Positions 50,076-59,504 are shown, counted from the stretch's first letter. The stretch is 64,000 bases of DNA from Paracoccus saliphilus (GCF_028553805.1 NZ_CP067140.1:2976001-3040000); one strand, 5' to 3'. Numbers and translations are program-made. The notes: generated by a model not told the origin, from the sequence alone.

Positions 50076-52923
50076 CCTGGCGGTTGTTTTCCGGATCATA
50101 GAAGGCGTGGGAGACAGTCCTGACCATTACCTCACGCCCACTGCGTGTGCGAATAGCAATCCTGCCGCCGGGCACCGCGTCATCTGGCGCGGCGAAGGCG
50201 AGACCGATCAGCCGGCCGGTCGTCGGTGACGGTAGAACGGAGGTGACATTACCGACCGCCACCCCGTTTTTCATTACCAGGCAGGACTCTCCTATCTCGC
50301 CGGACAGATCGAGCGGCGCCTCAAACCTGCAGAGCTTGCGGCTTAGCCCCGTCGACCGGCGCAGGTCTGCCGCCGGTTTACCCAAATAGTATGGTTTTTT
50401 CTTCGACAGTGCCCAACCCATGTCAAGTTCGTCCGGCGTGCTCAGTGCATCGGTATCCTGACCGATGATGATATGCCCTTTTTCGAGTCGCAGGACCCGC
50501 GAGGCCTCCAGCCCGTAGGGCGCGACGCCCACGTTTCGCAGGGCGGCCCAGAGTGCCCGGGCATAGCTTCCCGGCGTGTGCAGCTCATAGCTGAGCTCGC
50601 CGGTGAAGCCGATTCGCATGATCCGGACCGGGCATCCGGCGATGACCCCGCTGCGCCCTTCGAGAAAACCGAAGGAGTCACGATCCAACTCCACATCTCC
50701 TTCAAGCGATTTCAACACCTCGCGGGCGCGGGGTCCTGTCACGTTGATTCCGGCAAAGGCGGCCGTGATGTTCTGGATGTCGACATCCATCCGCCATTGG
50801 GTTCTCCACCATGACATATCTGAAAACACACGATCGACCGCACCTGTGGTGGCGGTGACATAGAAATCATCTTCAGCCATCCGATACGCCACGCCATCAT
50901 CCACAACGGAACCCATTTCGTTGAGCATCAGGCAATAACGCACCCTGCCAACGGGCTGCTTGCCGTGGGACATGGTATAGATGCGATCAAGGAAGGCGGC
51001 GGCTTCAGGCCCACGCACAGCGAGTTTGCCGAGAGTGGAAACATCCAGCATGGCCACGTCCTCGCGGACGCTGCGCACCTCGCGGGCGATGATTTCCTGC
51101 GCGTTGCCGCCGCCGTAATAGAGCGGCCGCCACCATGCGCCGACGGGAGTCATCTTGGCGCCCTCTGCCCGATGCTCGGTATCTAGGGCGGTGAGCCGCT
51201 CCGGCATGCGCAGCGGGCCGGCGAGGAGGCCGAGTTTCTCCGGGCCGAATGGCGGTCTTGCGGTCGTCACCCCGATCTGGCCGACGCTGCGCCCGGTCTC
51301 TGCCGCAACGATCCGCGCCGTCTGAAGCGCCGAATGACGACCTTGCGAGGGCCCCATGCCGACAGTGGAGTAGCGCTTGACCAGTTCCAGCTCGCTGTAA
51401 CCGTCCGCGACCGCGTTGACGATGTCCTTCACCTGGAGGTCCTCGTCGAAATCGACAAAGTCACGCCCGGCCTTGTCGGGGTCGGGTACCGGATAAGTGC
51501 GGTAGAGGGCGGCGTCGGGGTCGGGCGGTGCATCGGGCAGCGGGATATCGTGCCCCAACGCCCGTGCCGCGGCAGCACCGGCACGTTCGCCGCTTTGGAT
51601 TACAGCATCGGGGGAAAAGATCCCTGCCACTGCACCGGCGAGGTGCATGGAGTCCGGATAGCTAGAAAGCGTGAAGCTCTGCCGGGCATCGTCGAAGCCC
51701 AGCTTCGCCCCGGCATGCAGCGGAAGCTGGTAGCCCGGAGTCGCGCCGGCATCGATCACCGCGAGATCGCAGGTGAGCGTTTCCCGGCCCGCCTGAGTTT
51801 CCACGTCGAGCGCGCAAAGCTGCCCGCTGCCCTTGGCCCCCTGCCCCGCCAGGACGCGAGCCGAGGCGATCACCCACACGCCCTGATCGGCGAGCGGCGA
51901 GGCGTGTTTGGCCAATTCGGGATTCTCGGCAGGCAGAAGAATGGCGGCGAGCTGCACCCCTGCCTCCAACAGGTCCATTGCAGCCGCGACACCGTGAGGC
52001 GTTCCGGCAAAGACAACCGCACGCTCCCCCGGCTTCACGGCATAGTGCCGCATCAACCGCTGGGCGGCGGTGACGATGCCGGGCAGGTCATTGTTGCGGA
52101 AGATCAAGGGCTGTTCCTGCGTCCCGCAGGCCACCACCACCTGAGCCGCGCGGACCCGATAAAGCAGGTTACCCTGGATAACCGGCAGGAAATTGTCAGC
52201 ATACCAACCATTGCAGGTCGCATCGGTCAAAACGGTGATTTGTGGATGGTCAAGCCCGGCGCGTGCCTCGGCAAGCCGCGCTTCATTGTCACGTTCATAG
52301 GTCAGCGCACCGCCGGTTTCCGGCTCGGAATCCACCAGCACCACCCTGGCGCCCGCCGTGGCGGCGGCTCGCGCGGCGGCACAACCGGCAAGACCGGCGC
52401 CAACCACCAGCACATCGCAACGGAGATTACGCTTGCGGTAGTTGCCATCACCCTGCCCCGTGTCCACCACACCGAGACCGGCGGATTTGCGGATCACTGG
52501 CTCCCACAGTTTCAACCAGCTGTTCCGCGTCGGTCCAAAGAAACTGCGATAGTAGAAGCCGACCGGCAGAAACCGCCCGAGCCTGTCCAGCAGGCTGCCC
52601 CTGTCTCGATCTGCGTTATGCGATGTGTTCTGGGCGTTGACCGCAAGACCTTCCGTCAGCGCCTGCCGGTCGGCCCGCACATTGGGCTCGGATCCGATTT
52701 GCACAAGCGTATTGGAATCCTGCCCGCACATCGTCAGCGGACCGCGTGGGCGATGATATTTGAACGAGCGCGAAAACACCCAACGACCCGAGGCCAACAT
52801 TGCGCTGGCGACAGTGTCTCCTTTCAGGCCGGACAATGTCTTGCCGTCGAAACTGAAGCGCAGGGGCGTGGCGCGGTGAATTCTTGTCCCCCACGGGGCG
52901 GGAAGTCGTACGTGCTCAGGCAT
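50068..52923 (-). CDS. soxA: Sarcosine oxidase alpha-like subunit (copy 3)
   Basis: A 951-residue alpha subunit from ATG 52923 (MPEHVRLPAPWG); the longer open frame upstream overlaps soxD3 and is not used. It has the ferredoxin-like N-terminus (FDGKTLSGLKGDTVASAML), the NAD domain (GAGLAGCAAARAA) and the folate-type C-terminal domain, in which YGLEASRVLRLEKGHIIIGQ then DTDALSTP is close to classical SoxA. It therefore probably still uses THF, unlike copy 2. Overlaps soxD3 by eight bases. Confidence 0.92.
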   Translation of the reverse strand: MPEHVRLPAPWGTRIHRATPLRFSFDGKTLSGLKGDTVASAMLASGRWVFSRSFKYHRPRGPLTMCGQDSNTLVQIGSEPNVRADRQALTEGLAVNAQNTSHNADRDRGSLLDRLGRFLPVGFYYRSFFGPTRNSWLKLWEPVIRKSAGLGVVDTGQGDGNYRKRNLRCDVLVVGAGLAGCAAARAAATAGARVVLVDSEPETGGALTYERDNEARLAEARAGLDHPQITVLTDATCNGWYADNFLPVIQGNLLYRVRAAQVVVACGTQEQPLIFRNNDLPGIVTAAQRLMRHYAVKPGERAVVFAGTPHGVAAAMDLLEAGVQLAAILLPAENPELAKHASPLADQGVWVIASARVLAGQGAKGSGQLCALDVETQAGRETLTCDLAVIDAGATPGYQLPLHAGAKLGFDDARQSFTLSSYPDSMHLAGAVAGIFSPDAVIQSGERAGAAAARALGHDIPLPDAPPDPDAALYRTYPVPDPDKAGRDFVDFDEDLQVKDIVNAVADGYSELELVKRYSTVGMGPSQGRHSALQTARIVAAETGRSVGQIGVTTARPPFGPEKLGLLAGPLRMPERLTALDTEHRAEGAKMTPVGAWWRPLYYGGGNAQEIIAREVRSVREDVAMLDVSTLGKLAVRGPEAAAFLDRIYTMSHGKQPVGRVRYCLMLNEMGSVVDDGVAYRMAEDDFYVTATTGAVDRVFSDMSWWRTQWRMDVDIQNITAAFAGINVTGPRAREVLKSLEGDVELDRDSFGFLEGRSGVIAGCPVRIMRIGFTGELSYELHTPGSYARALWAALRNVGVAPYGLEASRVLRLEKGHIIIGQDTDALSTPDELDMGWALSKKKPYYLGKPAADLRRSTGLSRKLCRFEAPLDLSGEIGESCLVMKNGVAVGNVTSVLPSPTTGRLIGLAFAAPDDAVPGGRIAIRTRSGREVMVRTVSHAFYDPENNRQDG

Positions 52924-53176
52924 TGGTATCCTCCGGCCCGTCGGGGAGCCATGTGCGGATGAAGTGGTCGGTGGCAGTGTGACGTTCCGCAAGAAAAACC
53001 GTGTTGCTCGGCCGGTGCCGCCACCACTCAACCATCGGGCCGATCGGGTTCTCGACGAAGAAGACATGGCGCACCACGGTTTCGGCATTCTCGGGATCGG
53101 TCGCGCGCTTCGGTCCGAGATACTGGAACTCGGAAATGTCGCGCAGCCCGTTCACCGGGCAGTTCAGTTGTTTCAT
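52916..53176 (-). CDS. soxD: Sarcosine oxidase delta-like subunit (copy 3, incomplete zinc site)
   Basis: An 86-residue delta subunit from ATG 53176 with GAGG eight bases upstream (GTG 53185 possible). It keeps one N-terminal cysteine (NCPVNGLRDISEF), but the second cysteine and the HxxC pair (here WWRHRPSNT) are missing, so the four-ligand zinc site of SoxD is not conserved. Placed between soxB3 and soxA3. Confidence 0.85.
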   Translation of the reverse strand: MKQLNCPVNGLRDISEFQYLGPKRATDPENAETVVRHVFFVENPIGPMVEWWRHRPSNTVFLAERHTATDHFIRTWLPDGPEDTNA

Positions 53177-53186
53177 GTCCTGCACC

Positions 53187-54428
53187 TCAATGGCTGGCGG
53201 CGGTAGCGCCCATTTCGTTGAGCAGTGCGAAACGCTCGAACCGCTCCAGGGCGAATGGTTTCAGAATGTCCGGCGTTCTTCCGGTGGCGACGCATTCAGA
53301 GAGGTATTTCCCGGCCACGGGCGTGGCCTTGAAGCCCCATGTGCCCCAACCGGTATCGAGCCAATAATTCGAGAGCGGTGAGGCACCCATGATCGGGCTG
53401 TAGTCGGGTGTCATGTCGGTGATCCCAGCCCATTGGCGCAACAGCTTTATGTTGTGCAAAAACGGGAAAAGATGGAGGGCGCCGTGGGCCAGATGCTCCT
53501 TCTGGTCGAAAGTCGAACGGGTGGAGGCAAGCTGGTAGGGATCCGAGCCGCCGCCGATCACGACCTCGCCGCGCGAGGATTGCACGAGATAGGTGTGCAG
53601 ATTGGCCGAAGACACAAGTGTATCAAGGAAGGGCTTGAGGGGCTGGGTGACCATCGCCTGAAGCGGGAAACAGCGGATCGGAAGGGATAGACCGGCCAGC
53701 TCGGCGATCTGCCCATTCAGCCCACCCGCCGCCTGGATAACCTGTCCGGCGCGGATGTTGCCGCGGTCGGTCTCGATCTCCACCACCTTGTCGCCAGCGG
53801 TTCTCATACCGGTAACGGTTGTGCGCTGGTGGATCTCGACGCCCTTCTCGGCAGCGCGCTTGGCGTAGCCCCATGCAACCGCGTCATGCCGGGCGGTACC
53901 GCCGTCCTCATGCCAGAGCCCGCCGAGCACTTCGTGCTGGCCACCCTCATCCATGTTCAGATGCGGGCAAAGCTCGCGCACCATTTTCGGGTCCACGACC
54001 TCGACGCGCGTGCCAGCCAGCTTGCCCATCTCGGCGCGCAGATGAAAGCTGCGCATGGTAGCGTCGGAATGGGCCAGCGTAAGTTGCCCCCGCTGAGAGA
54101 ACATGACGTTGAATCCAAGCTCTTGGCTCATTTCCTCGAAAAGCGTCACGCCTTCCTTGTAGAAGCGGATCGACTCGGCAGTAAGGTAGTTCGATCGGAC
54201 GGTGGTCGTGTTACGTGCGGTGTTTCCGCCGGCGAGGTATCCTTTCTCCAGCACCGCAACAGAACGAATGCCATGTTTGTGCGACAGGTAGTAAGCCGAG
54301 GCCAAGCCATGGCCGCCGCCACCGATTATGACGACATCGTAAGAGGGTTTCAGATCGGGAGTGGCTGGGATGTCCCGGTAGGGCTGATGCCCCTTTTTCA
54401 GCCCGTATCTGAGTAGTGCGAACGGCAT
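53187..54428 (-). CDS. soxB: Sarcosine oxidase beta-like subunit (copy 3)
   Basis: A 413-residue SoxB-type flavoprotein. FAD fingerprint DVVIIGGGGHGLASAYYLS, GNTARNTTTVRSNY, and [15 protein letters not shown] with the FMN-attachment histidine. Starts at ATG 54428 after AAGGAGCC. First gene of copy 3 and divergent from a LysR gene 123 bp away, which probably controls it. Confidence 0.93.
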   Translation of the reverse strand: MPFALLRYGLKKGHQPYRDIPATPDLKPSYDVVIIGGGGHGLASAYYLSHKHGIRSVAVLEKGYLAGGNTARNTTTVRSNYLTAESIRFYKEGVTLFEEMSQELGFNVMFSQRGQLTLAHSDATMRSFHLRAEMGKLAGTRVEVVDPKMVRELCPHLNMDEGGQHEVLGGLWHEDGGTARHDAVAWGYAKRAAEKGVEIHQRTTVTGMRTAGDKVVEIETDRGNIRAGQVIQAAGGLNGQIAELAGLSLPIRCFPLQAMVTQPLKPFLDTLVSSANLHTYLVQSSRGEVVIGGGSDPYQLASTRSTFDQKEHLAHGALHLFPFLHNIKLLRQWAGITDMTPDYSPIMGASPLSNYWLDTGWGTWGFKATPVAGKYLSECVATGRTPDILKPFALERFERFALLNEMGATAASH

Positions 54429-54511
54429 TGGCTGGCTCCTTGTGCTTGACAGCAAGCAAGCGGGACGCAGCGCGAATTCGCAAGAAAGCGATTATTGCCG
54501 TATGACCCCAA

Positions 54512-54530
54512 TTTTGTTATGACATCAAAA
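54512..54530. promoter_or_regulatory. TTTTG-N9-CAAAA inverted repeat, candidate LysR site
   Basis: TTTTG at 54512-54516 and CAAAA at 54526-54530 flank TTATGACAT, giving the T-N11-A pattern bound by LysR proteins. The site is about 20 bp before the LysR ATG and 85 bp before soxB3, in the shared divergent promoter. A separate perfect palindrome GCGAATTCGC lies at 54472-54481. Confidence 0.55.
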
Positions 54531-54550
54531 CGCGAATAGTGAGCAGCTTT

Positions 54551-55396
54551 ATGCGCGATCTTCCTCACCTTACCTATCTTCAAGCTTTTGAGGCATCCGC
54601 CCGGCATCTGAGCTTCACCCGGGTCAGCGAGGAACTGAACTGCACCCAAGCGGCGATTTCGCAACGGATACGGGGGCTGGAACAGTATTTTGGTCGCCCG
54701 TTGTTTCATCGAAAACCGAATGGGCTGGAACTTAGTTCAGCTGGCGCGGCCTATCTGCCCGGCATTACCCAAGCGCTCGACGTGATGGATGCCGCCACGC
54801 GCGGGCTGACCGGGCGGCGCGTGAAACAGACGGTAACGGTGTCGGCACCCATTTCCTTCCTCAACCGCTGTCTCGCCCCGCTGTTGCCAGAGTTCACCGC
54901 CGCACATCCCGAGATTGGCTTGCGGCTGAACAGTTCGATCTGGACCGACCCCAACCTCGACCTCGCCGATCTCAACATCGGGTTCGGAGAAGCGAAGCTG
55001 CTGCCCGACAATGCGATCCGGCTTGCCCCCGCCCCGGTGGTAAGAGTGGCGGTTGCAGGCAGCAGAAAACCGGCGCAACGACGCCTCGAGGTGCAGGGAA
55101 AGTTTCCTCTTTGGGAACTCTGGAGCGAGGCGGCAGGTGAAACTTTTGAAGCAGAGTTCCCGCCCTGCCGCGTCGATACGGCCGACACGGCGCTTCATCT
55201 CGCCGTTCAGGGCCTTGGTCACGCGGTCGTTTATGAAGCCTACGCACTTGCCGCAGCGGGGCAAGTCGCCGGTTCCTTGCCGGTAGACATCGGTCACGTG
55301 CTTTTGCTCCAACTCAACCCCGCGCGCCAGACGCATAGCGCAACGCGGGTTTTCGTCGACTGGCTCTCAACCCGGTTTCTATCGGAACAGAGCTAG
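54551..55396 (+). CDS. LysR-family transcriptional regulator (GcvA-like)
   Basis: A 281-residue LysR protein: LPHLTYLQAFEASARHLSFT and SEELNCTQAAISQRIRGLEQ helix-turn-helix, then an effector-binding domain. The start is ATG 54551; a GTG at 54539 is in frame but less likely. It is divergent from soxBDAG copy 3 and 333 bp upstream of hyuA, so it could control both. It resembles the LysR at 39,849 only in its DNA-binding part. Confidence 0.9.
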   Translation: MRDLPHLTYLQAFEASARHLSFTRVSEELNCTQAAISQRIRGLEQYFGRPLFHRKPNGLELSSAGAAYLPGITQALDVMDAATRGLTGRRVKQTVTVSAPISFLNRCLAPLLPEFTAAHPEIGLRLNSSIWTDPNLDLADLNIGFGEAKLLPDNAIRLAPAPVVRVAVAGSRKPAQRRLEVQGKFPLWELWSEAAGETFEAEFPPCRVDTADTALHLAVQGLGHAVVYEAYALAAAGQVAGSLPVDIGHVLLLQLNPARQTHSATRVFVDWLSTRFLSEQS

Positions 55397-55729
55397 ATCT
55401 CCGTTGGCGGCGATCCCCACTGAGGCCTCATTGAGCGATTGAGCATTTCCTTTCGCGTCAAAGCGTCTGGACACTTGCGCAGGATTTTCAGGAAACGCCC
55501 GGTTCGGCCCCGATTCGCTTTGCTTCCAGTATGCTTCTGGCAACAAATTCGGCCTTCCCCAGCGTTTCGGCGATCTGTGAACCCCTTGGCTTCACCGTCG
55601 AAAACCATCGAATTTACAGAGTTTTTCGACATTTGCGCCGTCGAGAACAAATTATTCAAGACGATGCTTGATTTTTCCGTATCCAACTTGGATGCTGAAC
55701 AGAGAAGCAAGAATGAAAGAGTTCGACGC
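55397..55729 (+). promoter_or_regulatory. Leader region of the hyuAB-TRAP operon
   Basis: These 333 bases before the chosen hyuA start contain no convincing gene. The hyuA frame stays open back to 55,439 but without conserved residues. A stretch around 55,600-55,690 is AT-rich and is the likeliest place for the promoter. No clear operator or riboswitch-like structure could be picked out. Confidence 0.4.
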
Positions 55730-57784
55730 ATGTTCGACAAAGAGACCAAGGCCGGCTGGATTGTGGGCGTCGATGTTGGAGGGACGTTCACCGATTTCGC
55801 AGCCCGGAACGTGTCCACGGGCGAATTCGCCGTCCATAAGCGCCCTTCCACTCCGCACGATCCCTCGGAAGCGATCCTCCAGGGCTTTGACGAGTTGCAA
55901 GCGAAGATCGGGATTTCAGGCGAGGATGTTGGCCGGTTCGCACATGGAACCACCGTTGCCACCAACGCCCTGCTGCAGCGCAAGGGTGCCAAGGTGGGCG
56001 TCGTCACCACTCGCGGTTTCAGGGATCTGCTGGAAATCGGACGCCAGGTCCGGCCTTCGATTTACGATCTGCAAGCCGATGCGCCGCCCCCTCTGGCAGA
56101 CCGACAATCGCGCCTGGAAATAGCGGAGCGGATCGGACCCGACGGCGAAGTCATCACCCAGTTGACCGACACTGCCATCGAGACACTGATGGACGAGCTG
56201 GCCGAATTGCCTGACTTGCAGAGCCTGGCAATCTGCCTCCTGTTCTCTTTTGCCAATCCTGACCATGAGCAACGTATCGCCAGCGCAATCAAGCAGGCGC
56301 GCCCCGACCTATATGTTTCGGTATCGTCCGAGGTGCAGCCCGAGTTTCGCGAATACGAACGTTTCAGCACCACCTTGATCAACGCCTTCCTCCAACCGGA
56401 GGTCAGCCGCTACATGGACAGGCTTCAGGCCGCAGTGGCCCACGCCGCACCACGGGCGCGCTTCGGGATCTTCCAGTCGTCTGGTGGACTGATGTCGGTC
56501 GATAGAGCGGCGCAATTCCCGGTGCGCACGGCGCTATCCGGCCCCGCTGCCGGAGCGGTTGGAGCAACCGCCGCAGGCGCGGCCTCGGGTATAGGCAATA
56601 TCGTGACGCTCGATATCGGCGGCACCTCCACCGATGTCTGCCTGATCCGCGATGGCAAGACCGAGATCGCCCATGTGCGCGAGATCGCCGGATTTCGCAT
56701 CCGACTGCCGATGGTCGACATTCACACCGTCGGCGCGGGTGGAGGCTCGATCGCCCAGGTTGCGCCCGACGGACTCATGCGCGTCGGGCCAGAGAGCGCG
56801 GGCGCCGTGCCCGGGCCGGCCTGTTACTGCAAGGGTGGAACCGAGCCGACCGTGACCGATGCCAATGTCTACCTCGGCCGATTGCCCCTCTCGCTCGCAG
56901 GCGGCGGGCTGACGATAGATCCCGCGAAAGCGGAAGCCGTCATCACGGAGATCGCTGGCAAGCTTGGCGTCTCCCCGATCAAGGCAGCTCTTGGCATTGC
57001 CGGAATCGCGACCTCGAACATGACACGGGCCATTCGTGCCGTCTCTACCGAGAAGGGCCACGACCCGCGCAACTTCGCCTTGATGCCCTTCGGCGGTGCG
57101 GGCGGGCTGCACGCCGCCGATGTCGCCCAAGCCCTGGGCATACGCCGCATTCTCGTACCGCGCGCGCCCGGTATCCTGTGCGCTGACGGGCTGCTGGAGG
57201 CCGAACTTCAGGAAAACTTCGTCTCCACCATCCGCACAAGGCTTGACGGCGACCTTTCCGCCATCAAGCAGGCGGTGGAGAAACTGACACATGACGCGTC
57301 CCACTGGCTGAAAACTGAAGCTGCGGAGGCAGAGGATGGGCGCGTCGTGTTGTCTCTCGACATGCGCTATGTCGGCCAGAACTACGAGCTTCCCATTGAA
57401 TTCGCAGGCGATCCAACGCAGGTCAAGGCATTGCGCGAAGTCTTCCTTGCCGAACATATGCGCGCCTATGGTCATGCCGATCCAGATGCGCCGATCGAAA
57501 TCGTCAACATCCGAGCCAAGGGCATTGCCCGGCTGGTGCGAGGCACAACGGATCTTGCGGGTCCCGCCGACATGGGCGAGCCGCTGGAGATCACCAAGGC
57601 CTGGTTCGAGGAATCTGCCCCGGTGGACACCCCGGTCTACGATCGAACCGCCCTGCCAGTTGGCACCACTCTGACCGGCCCCGCGATCATCACCCAGCTC
57701 GATTCGACCACCGTGGTCCCTCCCGGAGCAACCATCACGGTCGATCCGGCCCTCAACCTCATGATGGAGCTCGGCAATGACTGA
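55730..57784 (+). CDS. hyuA: Hydantoinase/oxoprolinase family subunit A (HyuA)
   Basis: A 684-residue ATP-dependent hydantoinase/5-oxoprolinase subunit. The N-terminal ATPase-type motif GVDVGGTFTDFA (near residue 8) and the second phosphate motif LDIGGTSTDVCLI (near 295) mark the actin-like fold, and MPFGGAGGLHAADVAQALGI is a family block. The start is ATG 55730 because HyuA proteins begin just before GVDVGGT; upstream in-frame ATG 55664 is possible. It works with HyuB, overlapped by eight bases, to open a lactam or hydantoin ring with ATP hydrolysis. Substrate not determinable from sequence. Confidence 0.92.
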   Translation: MFDKETKAGWIVGVDVGGTFTDFAARNVSTGEFAVHKRPSTPHDPSEAILQGFDELQAKIGISGEDVGRFAHGTTVATNALLQRKGAKVGVVTTRGFRDLLEIGRQVRPSIYDLQADAPPPLADRQSRLEIAERIGPDGEVITQLTDTAIETLMDELAELPDLQSLAICLLFSFANPDHEQRIASAIKQARPDLYVSVSSEVQPEFREYERFSTTLINAFLQPEVSRYMDRLQAAVAHAAPRARFGIFQSSGGLMSVDRAAQFPVRTALSGPAAGAVGATAAGAASGIGNIVTLDIGGTSTDVCLIRDGKTEIAHVREIAGFRIRLPMVDIHTVGAGGGSIAQVAPDGLMRVGPESAGAVPGPACYCKGGTEPTVTDANVYLGRLPLSLAGGGLTIDPAKAEAVITEIAGKLGVSPIKAALGIAGIATSNMTRAIRAVSTEKGHDPRNFALMPFGGAGGLHAADVAQALGIRRILVPRAPGILCADGLLEAELQENFVSTIRTRLDGDLSAIKQAVEKLTHDASHWLKTEAAEAEDGRVVLSLDMRYVGQNYELPIEFAGDPTQVKALREVFLAEHMRAYGHADPDAPIEIVNIRAKGIARLVRGTTDLAGPADMGEPLEITKAWFEESAPVDTPVYDRTALPVGTTLTGPAIITQLDSTTVVPPGATITVDPALNLMMELGND

Positions 57785-59504
57785 TGCACGCGAAAGTCAA
57801 CTCGATCCGATCGCGCTGGAGATTACCTGGAACGGCCTCAAATCGGTCGCCGACGAGTGCTTTCTGACGATCATGCGCAGCGCCTTCTCGACCAACATCA
57901 AGGAACGGCACGACCATTCCACCGCGATCGCCGACGCTTCCGGCAGGCTGGTCGTGCAGGCCGAGAATGCCCTGCCGATCCACCTCGCCTCGATGGCCGG
58001 GTTGATGAAATACATTCTGAACCAATACGGTGACACGCTCGCCCCCGGCGACATCTTCATTGGCAACGATCCCCATGTTGCCGGCGGCACCCATCTGCCG
58101 GACATCAACCTCGCCGCGCCGATCTTCGATGGCGAGCGCTTGATCGGATTCGTCGCCAATATCGTTCACCATGCTGACGTGGGTGGTGCCGCTGTAGGCT
58201 CCATGTCGGGCGGCCTGGACGAGATTTACAAGGAAGGGCTGCGCATCCCCATCGTGCGGCTTTACTGCAAGGGCGAGCTGGTCGAGGACATGCAGCGCCT
58301 GCTGCTGCTGAACATGCGCCTGCCCGAAGAGCGGTTGGGCGACCTCAACGCCCAGATCGCCGCCGCCCATCTCGGTCGCCGCCGGGTCGAGGAAATCATG
58401 GGCAATATCGGTGCCGATGCCATGACCCGCACCTTCAACAGCATCATTGAACGCACCCGGATTCGGATGCGGGCGGCCATCACGACCCTGCCGGACGGCG
58501 AATATGCCTTTTCGGACGTTATGGATGATGACGGCGCCGGCACCGAGGACATCCTGATCAACCTGGTGATCCGCAAGTCGGGTGAGGCGATTGTCTTCGA
58601 CTTCACCGGCACTGATCCTCAGATGGTCGGCAACTTCAACTGCACTTTCAACGCCACCCAGTCCGCGGTCTGCTTCGCCCTCAAGGCGCTGCTCGACCCG
58701 GAAGTGCCAAATAACCACGGCATCTTCGACGCGATCGAGATCACGGCGCCGGAAGGCACTTTGGTCAACTGCGTCTTCCCGGCCGCTGTCGCCATGCGGG
58801 CCAACACCTGCCAGCGCATCGTCGATGTCGTGATCGGGGCGTTGGCCGAAGCACTGCCAGAGCGGGTAATCGGTGCAACCAACGGTGCCAACACCTCTGC
58901 CGTTTTTGCCGGGACCGACCCACGCAGCGGCAAACAATACGTTTATCTTGAAACCTTGGGCGGCGGAATGGGCGCACGGGCGACCCATGACGGCAAGGAC
59001 GGCGTACAGGTGAACATAACCAATACGTCCAATCTGCCGGTAGAAGCCATCGAGCAGGAATATCCGCTGCGCGTGGAAAGCTACGCGCTGGTCGAGGACA
59101 GCGGCGGTGCCGGGCGTCATCGCGGCGGCTTGGGTATCCGGCGCATCCTGCGTCCCGTGGGCCATACCTGCGAGTTCAACGGTGTCGGCGAGCGCTTTCG
59201 CAACCGGCCCTGGGGAATTTTCGGCGGCCAGCCTGGCGCGGCGGGAGCCTTCGCCATCGAGACGGAGGGTCAGGGGCGCCAATCGCTGCCACCCAAGGTA
59301 TCCAACATCAAGCTGACACCCGCCTCCCATGTGGTCATCGAGACACCCGGCGCTGGCGGCTACGGCGCGCCCGCAGACCGCTCCGCCAAGGAGCTCGAAG
59401 ATGACGCACGCTCGGGAAAGTTCACGCAGGACTTCATCGACCGAAACTACACCTGTGAGAAAACCAATAGAAACTGCATGCCACCAGCAAGGAGAAAACC
59501 ATGA
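57777..59504 (+). CDS. hyuB: Hydantoinase/oxoprolinase family subunit B (HyuB)
   Basis: A 575-residue HyuB partner. Typical blocks are LDPIALEITWNGLKSVADEC, ERHDHSTAIADASGRLVVQA, DIFIGNDPHVAGGTHLPDIN and HHADVGGAAVGSMSGG. Together with HyuA it forms an N-methylhydantoinase, 5-oxoprolinase or acetophenone-carboxylase-like enzyme. N-methylhydantoin hydrolysis would give N-carbamoylsarcosine, one amidase step from sarcosine, which fits soxBDAG3 next door. The last four bases overlap the dctP start. Confidence 0.92.
   Translation: MTDARESQLDPIALEITWNGLKSVADECFLTIMRSAFSTNIKERHDHSTAIADASGRLVVQAENALPIHLASMAGLMKYILNQYGDTLAPGDIFIGNDPHVAGGTHLPDINLAAPIFDGERLIGFVANIVHHADVGGAAVGSMSGGLDEIYKEGLRIPIVRLYCKGELVEDMQRLLLLNMRLPEERLGDLNAQIAAAHLGRRRVEEIMGNIGADAMTRTFNSIIERTRIRMRAAITTLPDGEYAFSDVMDDDGAGTEDILINLVIRKSGEAIVFDFTGTDPQMVGNFNCTFNATQSAVCFALKALLDPEVPNNHGIFDAIEITAPEGTLVNCVFPAAVAMRANTCQRIVDVVIGALAEALPERVIGATNGANTSAVFAGTDPRSGKQYVYLETLGGGMGARATHDGKDGVQVNITNTSNLPVEAIEQEYPLRVESYALVEDSGGAGRHRGGLGIRRILRPVGHTCEFNGVGERFRNRPWGIFGGQPGAAGAFAIETEGQGRQSLPPKVSNIKLTPASHVVIETPGAGGYGAPADRSAKELEDDARSGKFTQDFIDRNYTCEKTNRNCMPPARRKP

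Noticed and set aside
57759..59330. A 523-codon minus-strand frame opposite hyuB
   Set aside because: Antisense shadow of a complete HyuB protein.
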